NCBI GenBank assembly: GCA_003527225.1
Contig: DPXQ01000019.1
Span: 1 to 62,888 of the forward strand
Length of the DNA: 62,888 nt
Source: Rhizobium sp.
GTDB lineage: Bacteria > Pseudomonadota > Alphaproteobacteria > Rhizobiales > Rhizobiaceae
Direction: 5' to 3'
Positions 1-9,400 of the stretch are shown here, piece by piece. The position numbers and the translations under genes are program-made. Positions within the stretch are counted from its first letter, which is position 1. Each line of letters opens with the position of its first letter. A model generated the notes under the pieces. That model was given only the letters and a program-made list of their open reading frames with translations. It did no database searches and had not been told where the DNA came from.

Positions 1-2
1 TG

Positions 3-803
3 ATCAACTTCGCCCATGGTGACATATTCATGCTTGGCGGCTTCGCCGCTCTCATCGTCTACCTCATCCTGACATCGTTCTTCGCCGGCATTCCGGTGGC
101 CCTCGCACTGTTGATCATGCTGGTCGTCGCGATGCTGATGACGGGGCTATGGAACTGGACCATCGAGCGGGTCGCCTACCGGCCGCTACGCGGTTCGTTC
201 CGCCTTGCGCCGCTGATCACCGCGATCGGCATGTCGATCGCGCTTTCGAACTTCATCCAGGTCACGCAGGGTCCGCGCAACAAGCCGATCCCGGCGCTGG
301 TCAATGATGTCTACCATTTCGGTGCGATCACGATCTCGCTGAAGCAGCTGCTCATCGTCGTCATCACGTCGATACTGCTCGCCGCTTTCTGGTACATCGT
401 CAACAAGACGCCGCTCGGTCGTGCCCAGCGCGCCACGGAGCAGGATCGCAAGATGGCGGCCCTTCTCGGAGTTGATGTCGACAAGACCATTTCGATCACC
501 TTCGTCATGGGCGCCGCGCTCGCGGCGGTCGCGGGTTCGATGTATTTGATGTATTATGGTGTTGCGTCCTTCAACGACGGCTTCATTCCGGGCGTCAAGG
601 CGTTTACCGCCGCGGTTCTGGGTGGCATCGGTTCGCTGCCGGGCGCCGTGCTCGGCGGCCTGCTGATCGGCCTCATCGAGTCGCTCTGGTCGGCCTATTT
701 CAGTATCGCCTACAAGGATGTCGCAACCTTCGCGATCCTGGCTTTCGTGCTGATTTTCAAGCCAACCGGTATCCTTGGTCGACCCGAAGTCGAAAAGGTC
801 TGA
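3..803 (+). CDS. livH: High-affinity branched-chain amino acid ABC transporter permease LivH (5' end outside window)
   Basis: Inner-membrane permease of the HAAT importer for leucine, isoleucine and valine. The reading frame is open from the first complete codon of the window (INFAHGDIFMLGG), which matches the conserved start of the LivH membrane core, so a short N-terminal part is missing to the left. Hydrophobic segments run through the protein, and a loop with GRAQRATEQDRKMAALLG is the typical site that contacts the ATPases. The stop lies 4 nt before livM, and livG and livF follow, so this is one operon. Assignment is by family recognition; substrate preference within the family is inferred. 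Confidence 0.93.
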   Translation: MNFAHGDIFMLGGFAALIVYLILTSFFAGIPVALALLIMLVVAMLMTGLWNWTIERVAYRPLRGSFRLAPLITAIGMSIALSNFIQVTQGPRNKPIPALVNDVYHFGAITISLKQLLIVVITSILLAAFWYIVNKTPLGRAQRATEQDRKMAALLGVDVDKTISITFVMGAALAAVAGSMYLMYYGVASFNDGFIPGVKAFTAAVLGGIGSLPGAVLGGLLIGLIESLWSAYFSIAYKDVATFAILAFVLIFKPTGILGRPEVEKV

Positions 804-807
804 TCCC

Positions 808-2199
808 ATGGCAAATCCTGCAAACGTGGCCGGCACGTCTCAACCCGGTACCCTTGCGCGCGCGCTCAAGGAAGGCATCTTCGCGGGTGTTCTCGCGCTC
901 GGCCTGTTCATCCTCTATGTCGGCATCAAGACCGACCAGGACATCAACAATGTGCTGATCTGGTATCCGCGCTGGGGTCTTCTCGCGATCTTCGTCGCCG
1001 TCGCGGCCGTCGGCCGTTTTCTGGTCGTCGGCTTCTTCCAGCCGTGGAGCCGGGCCCGCAAGGAACGGCTATCGGAAATGCCGGTCCATGAGATCGAGGC
1101 CAAGCCCTCCTTCTTCCACAAGCATTTTCTCAAGCTCGCCCTTCTTGCACTTGTGCTTTATCCCCCGGTCATCGTCTGGCTGATGGGCGTTCAGGGCTCG
1201 CTGAAGTTCGTTGACAATTTCGGCATCCAGATCCTGATCTACGTGATGCTCGCCTGGGGTCTCAACATCGTTGTCGGGCTCGCCGGCCTGCTCGACCTCG
1301 GCTATGTCGCTTTTTATGCGGTCGGCGCCTATTCCTATGCGCTGCTGTCCCAGCATTTCGGCCTGTCCTTCTGGGTCCTGCTGCCGCTGTCGGGCATTCT
1401 CGCCGCCTTCTGGGGCATCATCCTCGGCTTCCCGGTTCTCCGGCTGCGGGGTGACTACCTGGCGATCGTGACGCTCGCTTTCGGCGAAATCATCCGCCTT
1501 GTGCTTATCAACTGGACGGACGTCACCAAGGGCACGTTCGGCGTGTCCGGCATTCCGAAGGCCACGTTGTTCGGTATCAAGTTCGATGCCTCGCCGACCG
1601 GCTTCGCCAAGATGTTCGATCTGCCGATGTCCTCGGCCTACTACAAGATCTTCCTCTTCTATCTCATTCTGGCTCTGTGCATGCTGACTGCCTATGTGAC
1701 GATCAAGCTGCGCCGCATGCCGATCGGGCGTGCCTGGGAAGCTCTGCGTGAAGACGAGATCGCCTGCCGTTCGCTTGGTATCAATACGGTGACGACCAAG
1801 CTGACGGCCTTTGCCATCGGCGCGATGTTCGGCGGTTTTGCAGGCTCGTTCTTCGCGGCCCGTCAGGGCTTCGTCTCTCCGGAGAGTTTCGTGTTCCTTG
1901 AATCGGCCGTCATCCTCGCCATCGTCGTTCTCGGCGGCATGGGGTCGCTGACCGGCATTGCCGTTGCCGCGATCGTCATGGTCGGCGGCACGGAACTACT
2001 GCGTGAAATGGAGTTCCTCAAGCACGTCTTCGGGCCTGACTTCACGCCTGAACTCTACCGCATGCTGCTGTTCGGTCTGGCCATGGTTGTGGTCATGCTG
2101 TTCAAACCGCGTGGTTTTGTCGGCTCGCGTCAACCGACCGCCTTCCTCAAGGAGAGCAGGGCTGTCTCGGGAAGCTTTACCAAGGAAGGTCACGGCTGA
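808..2199 (+). CDS. livM: Branched-chain amino acid ABC transporter permease LivM
   Basis: Second inner-membrane permease of the Liv importer, about 463 residues. The first 100 residues form the extra N-terminal membrane region seen in proteobacterial LivM, followed by the conserved core (YVMLAWGLNIVVGLAGLLDLGYVAFYAVGAY is the family signature region) and the cytoplasmic loop around GRAWEALREDEIACRSLGI. I chose the ATG at 808, just after the livH stop, over an upstream in-frame GTG that overlaps livH. The TGA overlaps the ATG of livG, which indicates translational coupling. Confidence 0.94.
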   Translation: MANPANVAGTSQPGTLARALKEGIFAGVLALGLFILYVGIKTDQDINNVLIWYPRWGLLAIFVAVAAVGRFLVVGFFQPWSRARKERLSEMPVHEIEAKPSFFHKHFLKLALLALVLYPPVIVWLMGVQGSLKFVDNFGIQILIYVMLAWGLNIVVGLAGLLDLGYVAFYAVGAYSYALLSQHFGLSFWVLLPLSGILAAFWGIILGFPVLRLRGDYLAIVTLAFGEIIRLVLINWTDVTKGTFGVSGIPKATLFGIKFDASPTGFAKMFDLPMSSAYYKIFLFYLILALCMLTAYVTIKLRRMPIGRAWEALREDEIACRSLGINTVTTKLTAFAIGAMFGGFAGSFFAARQGFVSPESFVFLESAVILAIVVLGGMGSLTGIAVAAIVMVGGTELLREMEFLKHVFGPDFTPELYRMLLFGLAMVVVMLFKPRGFVGSRQPTAFLKESRAVSGSFTKEGHG

Positions 2200-3071
2200 T
2201 GACTTCCGGAAACAATGCGATGACTAAAGACACCATCCTTAAGGTTGAACACCTTTCGATGAAGTTCGGCGGCCTGATGGCCATCGACGACTTCTCCTTC
2301 GAAGCCAAGCGCGGCGAGATTACCGCGCTGATCGGGCCGAACGGCGCTGGCAAGACCACGGTCTTCAACTGCATCACCGGATTCTACAAGCCGACGATGG
2401 GGATGATCACGCTAACGCTGCAAGATGGCAGCCAGCACCTGCTGGAGCGTCTGCCCGACTTCGAGATCACAAAGAAGGCCAAGGTCGCCCGCACCTTCCA
2501 GAACATCCGGTTGTTCTCCGGCCTGACCGTTCTCGAAAACCTTCTGGTGGCGCAGCACAACGCCCTGATGAAGGCTTCAGGCTACACCATCCTCGGCCTG
2601 CTCGGCCTGCCCGCCTACAAGCGTGCGGCCAGTGCGGCAATCGAGAAGGCGAAGTACTGGCTCGAAAAGGCCGATCTCGTGGATCGTGCCGACGATCCGG
2701 CCGGCGACCTTCCCTACGGGGCACAGCGCCGTCTGGAAATCGCCCGCGCCATGTGCACCGGACCAGAACTTCTCTGCCTCGATGAGCCGGCGGCCGGTCT
2801 CAACCCGAAGGAATCCCTCGTGCTCAATGCGTTGTTGCGTAGCATTCGGGATGAGGGCACCTCGTTGCTGCTGATCGAGCACGACATGTCCGTCGTCATG
2901 GAGATTTCCGACCACGTCGTTGTGCTCGAATACGGGCAGAAGATCTCCGACGGCACCCCGGATCACGTGAAGAACGACCCGAAGGTCATCGCGGCCTACC
3001 TGGGTGTCGAGGATGAAGAATTGGACGAAGCAATCCACGAAGTCGAAGCCGTTGCGGGAGGAAAGATCTGA
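2199..3071 (+). CDS. livG: Branched-chain amino acid ABC transporter ATP-binding protein LivG
   Basis: Cytoplasmic ATPase that energises LivHM, 290 residues. Walker A is GPNGAGKT, the signature stretch is LPYGAQRRLEIARAM (a degenerate form common in LivG), and Walker B is LLCLDEPAAGLNP. The ATG at 2199 overlaps the livM stop and is preceded by AAGGAAGG; a second in-frame ATG at 2220 is possible. The C-terminal tail after the ABC domain is acidic (EDEELDEAIHEVEA). Its stop overlaps the livF start. Confidence 0.94.
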   Translation: MTSGNNAMTKDTILKVEHLSMKFGGLMAIDDFSFEAKRGEITALIGPNGAGKTTVFNCITGFYKPTMGMITLTLQDGSQHLLERLPDFEITKKAKVARTFQNIRLFSGLTVLENLLVAQHNALMKASGYTILGLLGLPAYKRAASAAIEKAKYWLEKADLVDRADDPAGDLPYGAQRRLEIARAMCTGPELLCLDEPAAGLNPKESLVLNALLRSIRDEGTSLLLIEHDMSVVMEISDHVVVLEYGQKISDGTPDHVKNDPKVIAAYLGVEDEELDEAIHEVEAVAGGKI

Positions 3072-3799
3072 TGTCTTCTGAACCGCTTCTCAAAGTACAG
3101 GGCGTTGAGACCTATTACGGCAATATCCGGGCGCTGGACGGCGTGGACGTCGAAGTCCGCCAGGGTGAGATCGTCAGCCTGATTGGCGCCAACGGCGCCG
3201 GCAAGTCGACGTTGATGATGACCATCTGCGGCAGCCCGCAGGCGCGCGCCGGAACAGTTACGTTCGACGGCACAGACATTACCAAGATGCCGACCCACCT
3301 GATTGCGCGCCGTCGTATCGCGCAGTCGCCGGAAGGTCGCCGCATCTTCCCGCGCATGACCGTGTACGAAAACCTCCAGATGGGCGCCGGGCTCGACAAC
3401 CTGAAATACTTCAACGAGGACGTCGAGAAGATCTTCACGCTCTTCCCGCGCCTCAAGGAACGCCAGGCCCAGCGCGGCGGAACCTTGTCCGGCGGCGAGC
3501 AGCAGATGCTCTCCATCGGCCGCGCCTTGATGTCGCGTCCAAAGCTGCTTTTGCTAGATGAGCCCTCGCTTGGTCTCGCACCACTGATCGTCAAGGGCAT
3601 CTTCGAGGCAATCAAGAAGCTCAATCAGGAGGAAGGCCTTACCGTCTTTCTCGTCGAGCAGAATGCATTCGCCGCACTAAAGCTCTCCGACCGCGCCTAT
3701 GTCATGGTCAACGGCAAGGTCACCATGAGCGGTACGGGCAAGGAACTGCTCGCCGATCCTTCGGTCCGTGCGGCCTATCTCGAAGGCGGCCACCACTGA
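3071..3799 (+). CDS. livF: Branched-chain amino acid ABC transporter ATP-binding protein LivF
   Basis: Second ATPase of the Liv importer, 242 residues, the usual length for LivF. Walker A is GANGAGKS, the ABC signature is LSGGEQQMLSIGRAL and Walker B is LLLLDEPSLGLAP. The start ATG overlaps the livG stop and has a GGAGG ribosome site nine bases upstream. It is the last core gene of the livHMGF run; a small membrane-protein gene follows after 19 nt. Confidence 0.94.
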   Translation: MSSEPLLKVQGVETYYGNIRALDGVDVEVRQGEIVSLIGANGAGKSTLMMTICGSPQARAGTVTFDGTDITKMPTHLIARRRIAQSPEGRRIFPRMTVYENLQMGAGLDNLKYFNEDVEKIFTLFPRLKERQAQRGGTLSGGEQQMLSIGRALMSRPKLLLLDEPSLGLAPLIVKGIFEAIKKLNQEEGLTVFLVEQNAFAALKLSDRAYVMVNGKVTMSGTGKELLADPSVRAAYLEGGHH

Positions 3800-3818
3800 G
3801 GGTGCAGGGGGAATAGAT

Positions 3819-4172
3819 ATGCAAGGCTTGTTTTTCGAAAGCGATACCGGCGTGCGGATGGTTCTGCGCTTCTTGGTGCTCCTGCTCGGCTTCTGGACCG
3901 CGTGGCGGACCGGAAAGGCGGTGGCCGAGGGCTGGCAGGGTTATGCGACCGTCGTGATCTATACGCTCCTGCTGGGCATGGTGATGCGTTTCCTGCATTA
4001 CGCGCTATTCCAGGGACCGTTTGTCAGTCCGTTGCTTTACGGCGTTGATGTGTTGATTTTACTTGTTTTTTCCACCGCCGGATACCGCATGCGGCGTACA
4101 ACGCAAATGGTGGATAACTATTATTGGTTATACGAGAAGACCTCGGCCTTCTCGTGGAAGAAGAAAGATTGA
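3819..4172 (+). CDS. Small membrane protein of the liv cluster
   Basis: About 117 residues with three or four hydrophobic segments (MVLRFLVLLLGFWTAWR, VVIYTLLLGMVMRFLHYALF, LLYGVDVLILLVFSTAGYRM) and a basic, aromatic C-terminus. I chose the ATG at 3819, preceded by CAGGGGGA, because earlier in-frame codons lie inside livF. Proteins of this type occur in rhizobial liv clusters between livF and livK (recollection, family possibly DUF6867). The function is unknown; co-transcription with livHMGF suggests a role near the importer, but nothing in the sequence proves it. Confidence 0.75.
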   Translation: MQGLFFESDTGVRMVLRFLVLLLGFWTAWRTGKAVAEGWQGYATVVIYTLLLGMVMRFLHYALFQGPFVSPLLYGVDVLILLVFSTAGYRMRRTTQMVDNYYWLYEKTSAFSWKKKD

Positions 4173-4312
4173 CAGCCGCGTTTTTCTTGTCTCACATGTG
4201 CGGCAAGAGCGTGAGCTTTCATAAGAGTGGAACAGCTTTTCCGGCGCAGTCATGGTGGGTATTGCGCAGGGTTCTTGAAACCTAACCCGCCTAAAAAATT
4301 GGGAGTAACAAA

Positions 4313-5428
4313 ATGAAGAAGTTTCTTCTTTCTGCCGTTGCGATTTCCGCAATGGTTGCCTTCGCGGGCAACGCATCGGCCGAGCTTCTGGTCGGTGTCG
4401 CAGGTCCGATCACCGGCCCGAACGCAGCCTTCGGTGCACAGCTCCAGAAGGGTGCGGAACAGGCTGCCGCAGACATCAATGCTGCCGGTGGTATCAATGG
4501 CGAGCAGGTCAAGATCGTTCTTGGTGATGACGTCGCTGACCCCAAGCAGGGCATTTCCGTTGCCAACAAGTTCGTAGCTGACGGTGTCAAGTTCGTGGTC
4601 GGTCACTTCAACTCGGGTGTTTCGATCCCTGCTTCCGATGTCTACGCAGAAAACGGCATCCTGCAGATCACCCCGGCTTCGACCAACCCGGTATTCACCG
4701 AGCGCGGCATGTGGAACACCTTCCGTACCTGCGGTCGCGACGACGCACAGGGCGGTATCGCGGGCAAGTATCTCGCCGATAACTTCAAGGACGCCAAGAT
4801 TGCTGTCGTTCACGACAAGACCCCGTATGGTCAGGGTCTCGCCGATGAAACCAAGAAGGCTATGAATGCCGCCGGCGTGACAGAAGTGGTCTACGAAGGC
4901 GTCACCGCAGGCGACAAGGACTTCTCTGCTCTCATCGCCAAGATGAAGGAAGCCGGCGTTTCGATCATCTACTGGGGTGGTCTCCACACCGAGGCAGGTC
5001 TGATCATTCGTCAGGCTGCCGACCAGGGCCTTAAGGCTAAGCTCGTTTCGGGCGACGGTATCGTTTCCAACGAACTGGCATCGATCGCCGGCGATGCCGT
5101 TGAAGGCACGCTCAACACGTTCGGTCCGGACCCGCGCCTTGCGCCGCAGAACAAGGAATTGGTTGAAAAGTTCCGCGCCTCTGGCTTCGAGCCGGAAGCC
5201 TACACCCTGTACTCCTACGCAGCCATGCAGGTAATTGCAGGTGCCGCCAAGGCAGCCGGTTCGAACGACCCGGAAGCAGTGGCAGGAGCGATGAAGGCCA
5301 ACACTTTCGCGACCGCGCTCGGCGAAATGGGCTTTGATGAAAAGGGTGACCCGAAGCTGCCCGGCTACGTCATGTATGAATGGAAGAAGGGCGAAGACGG
5401 CAAGTACAGCTACTTCCAGATGGACTGA
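4313..5428 (+). CDS. livK: Leu/Ile/Val-binding periplasmic protein
   Basis: Periplasmic substrate-binding protein of the Liv importer, 371 residues. It starts with a clear signal peptide ([17 protein letters not shown], cleavage after NASA). The mature part begins [19 protein letters not shown] and carries the type I periplasmic-binding fold motifs ([47 protein letters not shown]). A GGGAG site precedes the ATG. A 140-nt gap before it suggests an own promoter, and a strong terminator follows, which fits high expression of the binding protein. Confidence 0.93.
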   Translation: MKKFLLSAVAISAMVAFAGNASAELLVGVAGPITGPNAAFGAQLQKGAEQAAADINAAGGINGEQVKIVLGDDVADPKQGISVANKFVADGVKFVVGHFNSGVSIPASDVYAENGILQITPASTNPVFTERGMWNTFRTCGRDDAQGGIAGKYLADNFKDAKIAVVHDKTPYGQGLADETKKAMNAAGVTEVVYEGVTAGDKDFSALIAKMKEAGVSIIYWGGLHTEAGLIIRQAADQGLKAKLVSGDGIVSNELASIAGDAVEGTLNTFGPDPRLAPQNKELVEKFRASGFEPEAYTLYSYAAMQVIAGAAKAAGSNDPEAVAGAMKANTFATALGEMGFDEKGDPKLPGYVMYEWKKGEDGKYSYFQMD

Positions 5429-5460
5429 TAGGACTGCCTGACCGGCATTCTTGCAGGGGA

Positions 5461-5490
5461 GCCCGGCCGTCGTGCCGGGCTTTCTTGTTT
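5461..5490 (+). terminator. Rho-independent terminator after livK
   Basis: GCCCGGC at 5461-5467 pairs with GCCGGGC at 5474-5480 and is followed by TTTCTTGTTT. It lies 33 nt after the livK stop. Confidence 0.85.
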
Positions 5491-5543
5491 AGGCACAAAC
5501 GGTTGGCGTGGGGGCGCTTTGTGGCGAGGCTGCCTCTGCCCCG

Positions 5544-6491
5544 CTAGCTCTCATGCAGGACATGAGCGGCCTTGACCGCTGCGGATGCCCTGTTTTCGAC
5601 ACCGAGCTTCACGTAGATCTGTTCCAGGTGCTTGTTGACCGTGCGGGCGGACAGTCCCAGGATATCTCCGATATCGCGATTGGACTTGCCCTTGGCGATC
5701 CAGAGCAGCACCTCGGATTCGCGAACGGTAAGCCCGAAATTCTGGCGAAGCGTCTCGTCGTCGCTCCTGTCGCTGGATGCCGTCAGGCGGAAGAGGTACT
5801 CATCCGCGCCGATGGCTCCGAGGAAAGCCAGTTGCAGGACCGCATCGCCATTGTGGGAAAAGGGAAAGGCCGCATCGCGGGCAAAGCCCGGCTTGCCGTG
5901 CGTTTCCATCCACTGCGAAATCGCAGGGGCAACGATGTCAAGGCCGTCATCGCGGCCCGTGGCGGCATTGACGAGACGGGTCGCTTGCGGCGTCGACCAA
6001 TGGATGGCGCCATCGCCCCTGACGGCCAGAAGGTGACGACCGGCAGCATCGAGCGCAACGCGGGCGCTCTGGGCCGAACGGGCATTGGTCAGATGGACAC
6101 GGATGCGGGCGCGGAGTTCATCGATGTTGATCGGCTTGGTCAGATAGTCGACCCCGCCGGAATCGAGAGCATGAACGACGTGTTCGGTTTCAGTGAGCCC
6201 TGTCATGAAGATGACCGGCACCTGGGCGACCGTCGGATTCGCCTTCAGGCGGCGGCAGGTTTCAAAGCCGTCCATCATCGGCATGACTGCGTCGAGCAGG
6301 ATGAGGTCAGGGCTGATGCGCTCGACGATGGCGAGCGCCGCCGAACCGGAAGTCGCGATCAGCACGGAAAAACCCGACTGCTCCAGCGCATCGGTCAGGA
6401 AGCCAAGGGCCTCCGGACTGTCGTCCACAAGGAGAACGATATCACGGGGTTGGGTTGTATCAGCCACTGGTTTCGGCTCTCTCCGTGTCAT
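5544..6491 (-). CDS. LuxR-type response regulator paired with the transporter-kinase
   Basis: Cytoplasmic response regulator of about 315 residues. The receiver has the acidic pair in LLVDDS, phospho-acceptor Asp67 in LILLDAVMPM, the Thr of FMTGLT and the Lys of LTKPINID. A middle region of about 100 residues has no motif I recognise. The C-terminal HTH is NarL/LuxR-like (LTVRESEVLLWIAKGKSNRD, then LSARTVNKHLEQIYVKLGV). The gene overlaps the end of the kinase gene, so the two are translated together. An in-frame GTG at 6467, preceded by GGAGAG and overlapping the kinase stop by 8 nt, is an equally good start. Targets are unknown; the neighbouring liv and urt genes are the obvious candidates. 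Confidence 0.88.
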   Translation of the reverse strand: MTRREPKPVADTTQPRDIVLLVDDSPEALGFLTDALEQSGFSVLIATSGSAALAIVERISPDLILLDAVMPMMDGFETCRRLKANPTVAQVPVIFMTGLTETEHVVHALDSGGVDYLTKPINIDELRARIRVHLTNARSAQSARVALDAAGRHLLAVRGDGAIHWSTPQATRLVNAATGRDDGLDIVAPAISQWMETHGKPGFARDAAFPFSHNGDAVLQLAFLGAIGADEYLFRLTASSDRSDDETLRQNFGLTVRESEVLLWIAKGKSNRDIGDILGLSARTVNKHLEQIYVKLGVENRASAAVKAAHVLHES

Positions 6492-9400
6492 AGGTCTTCA
6501 GGAATGCCATATAGCCGGTCATGTCGAAAGCCTGGACATGAGCGCGCAAGGCTTCGGCGAAGGGCAGGTTTTCCTCAGCCCCGGCAAGATCGGTCAGCTT
6601 TGCCTCGATCCCGCGGACATAGCCGATTTCTCCAAGGCGCATGAGGTCTTCTATATGGGCAGGGCCGGGTGATGCAGGCTTCGCAGCCGGCTTTGGCTTT
6701 GAAGGCTGCTGCACATCATCCGCGTAGATCCATTCCAGTCCGAGATACATGGCGAGCTTGTCGCGCAGCCGCTTGACGTTCACGGGTTTGGCGATCGTGT
6801 CGTTATGGGCATCGCCCCCGCCGTTGACGGCCGATCCGTCACCGATATTGGCGGAAAGCATCAGTATCGGGGCCGTCTGTCCGGCCTCGCGGAGCCTTTC
6901 CACCAACTGCCAGCCGCTCATGCCGGGCATGGAAATGTCGACGAGGAAGAGGTCTGGCTTCACGCCCTCTATGAGCGTGAGGCAATCCGGGCCGCCATTG
7001 GCCGTCAGCACCACGAAGTCGAGGGGGCCGAGCACTTCGCGCATGAGATCGCGGTGATCCTCGTTGTCATCGACGACGACCACGGTGCGGCGCGGGCCGG
7101 TATAGGACAGGATCTTGCGCTCTGCCGCCGGCGCCGTGTTCGGCCGATCGACGGCGGACAGCATCAACCGGACGCGAAAGGTCGAGCCCTTGTCCCGTTC
7201 GCTCGTAACGCCAATCTCTCCTCCCAGCGTATTGGTCAGAAGGCGGGTGATTGTCAGACCCAGCCCAAGCCCGGGGAGTGGCCGGATGCTATCGGCCTCG
7301 CCGCGCTGGAATGGCTCGAAGACGCGGGTCAGTTCCTTCTCCGCGATGCCTCGGCCAGTGTCTGCGACCGTGAAGGTCGCGACCTGGCTGCGGTAACCGA
7401 CGGTGAAGGACACCGTTCCTTGATCGGTGAACTTGATGGCATTGGACAGCAGGTTGACGAGGATCTGGCGCAGACGCTTCTCGTCGGCGCGGACATATTG
7501 CGGAAGGTTGCCCGAGCGCTGGTGCTCGAAGGTCAGTCCCTTGGCTTCGGCCTGGGGCCCGAACATATCGATGATCTGGTCGAGGAAATCCTGGATATTC
7601 AGTTCGTTGGAATAGACCTGCAGCCTGCCGGCCTCGATCTTGGATATGTCGAGCAGGCCGTCGATCAGGCCCGACAGGTGATCGGCGGAGCGGCGGATGA
7701 CCTTGATTGCCGATTGCCGCGGCTGAGGGATCGTCTCGTCGCGCTCGAGGATCTGGGCATAGCCGAGCACGGCGTTGAGCGGGGTCCGTAGTTCATGAGA
7801 GAGGCCGACGACATAGCGGCTCTTGGCGCGGTTCGCCGCTTCGGCCGTTTCCTTGGCGGATTGAAGGGCCGCGTCCGTCTTTCGGTGGGCGGCGATCTCC
7901 TTCAGGAGAAGAGTGTTCTGGCGTGAGGATTCCTCTTCCGCCACCACCCGGCTGTCATGGGCCAGCACATAGAACCAGCTTGCAACGCCGGTGATCACCG
8001 AAAAGACGAAGAACACGATCAGCACCGTACGGTTCACGACCTCCGCCGTTTCCGGCAGGGCGGTACCGACCTGATGGGCGATCAGCGCCAGGATCGCCCC
8101 GATCAGCGATATAGCAATGGCAGTGGTCATGGCATAACGGCCGAGCCGTGTGGAGAGCCGGACGATGATGCCTTCCGGCAGGAAGGAGCGTGCGACGGTG
8201 GCAATCTGCGCATTCAGTTTCGCCTGCGGCTTGCACATGTCGTGGCAGCGGCTGTCGAGCGAGCAGCACAGCGAGCAGATCGGCGCGGCATAGGCCGGGC
8301 ACCAGGCCATGTCCTCCGGTTCGAAGGGGTGCTCACAGATCGAGCAGGTGATCGACGAGAGGGTCTTCCAGCTCTGGCGAGGCTTTCGCGCCAGATAGAA
8401 TTTTCCCCCCGTGCCCCAGGCGATCAGCGGCGAGATTAGGAATGCGACCAGTGTGACATAGGTCGCTAGCGAGGCCATCAGCGACCCGAAGAGGCCGAAA
8501 TGGGCAGCAAGCGCGACGCCGCCGGAGAGGACGAGCGTGCCGAGGCCGACCGGATTGATATCGTAGAGGTGGGCGCGTTTGAATTCGATGCCCGGCGGCG
8601 CCAGGCCAAGGGGCTTGTTGACGAAGAGGTCGGCGGAAATGGTGCACAGCCACGACATGGCGATGATCGAGAAGATGCCGAGGGTTTCCTCGAGCAGCCG
8701 GTAAATGCCGAGCTCCATCAGGAGGAGGGCGATCGCCACGTTGAAGACCAGCCAGACGACGCGGCCGGGATGACTGTGTGTCAGCCGCGAGAAAAAATTC
8801 GACCAGGCGAGCGACCCCGCATAGGCGTTCATGACGTTGATCTTCAACTGCGAGATCACCACAAAGCATGCCATAAGGAGCATAGCCGCCGTCTCGTTCG
8901 GGATCATGTAGCCGAAGGCGGCGAGGTACATGTGGGCCGGATCGGCCGCCTCACGGGCCGGAACGCCGGTCGAGAGGGTGAGCACGGCCAGAAAGGAGCC
9001 CGCGAGCAGTTTCGGCACGCCAAGGACGACCCAGCCGGAGCCGGCAAGGAAGACAGCGAACCGGTGGCGAAGCTTGCGCCCGCCCTCCGGTGGCAGAAAG
9101 CGCAGGAAGTCCACCTGCTCGCCGATCTGCGGCATCAGGGCAAGGATAACGGCGGAGGCGGCACCGAATTCGACGAGGTTGAAGGGGGCTGCCCCACCGG
9201 CATCCGCGTTGGAATGGCCGATGCCTGCAAAGGCGCGCCACAGATCGAATTTCTCCCAGTCGAGAAAGGCGATAAAGAGAAAGGGCAGGATGTTGAGGAC
9301 GATCCAGAAGGGCTGGGTGACCAGCTGGAATTTCGAAATCAGCCGAACGCCGTAGGTCACCAGCGGGATCACCACCATGGCCGAGATGATATAGCCGATC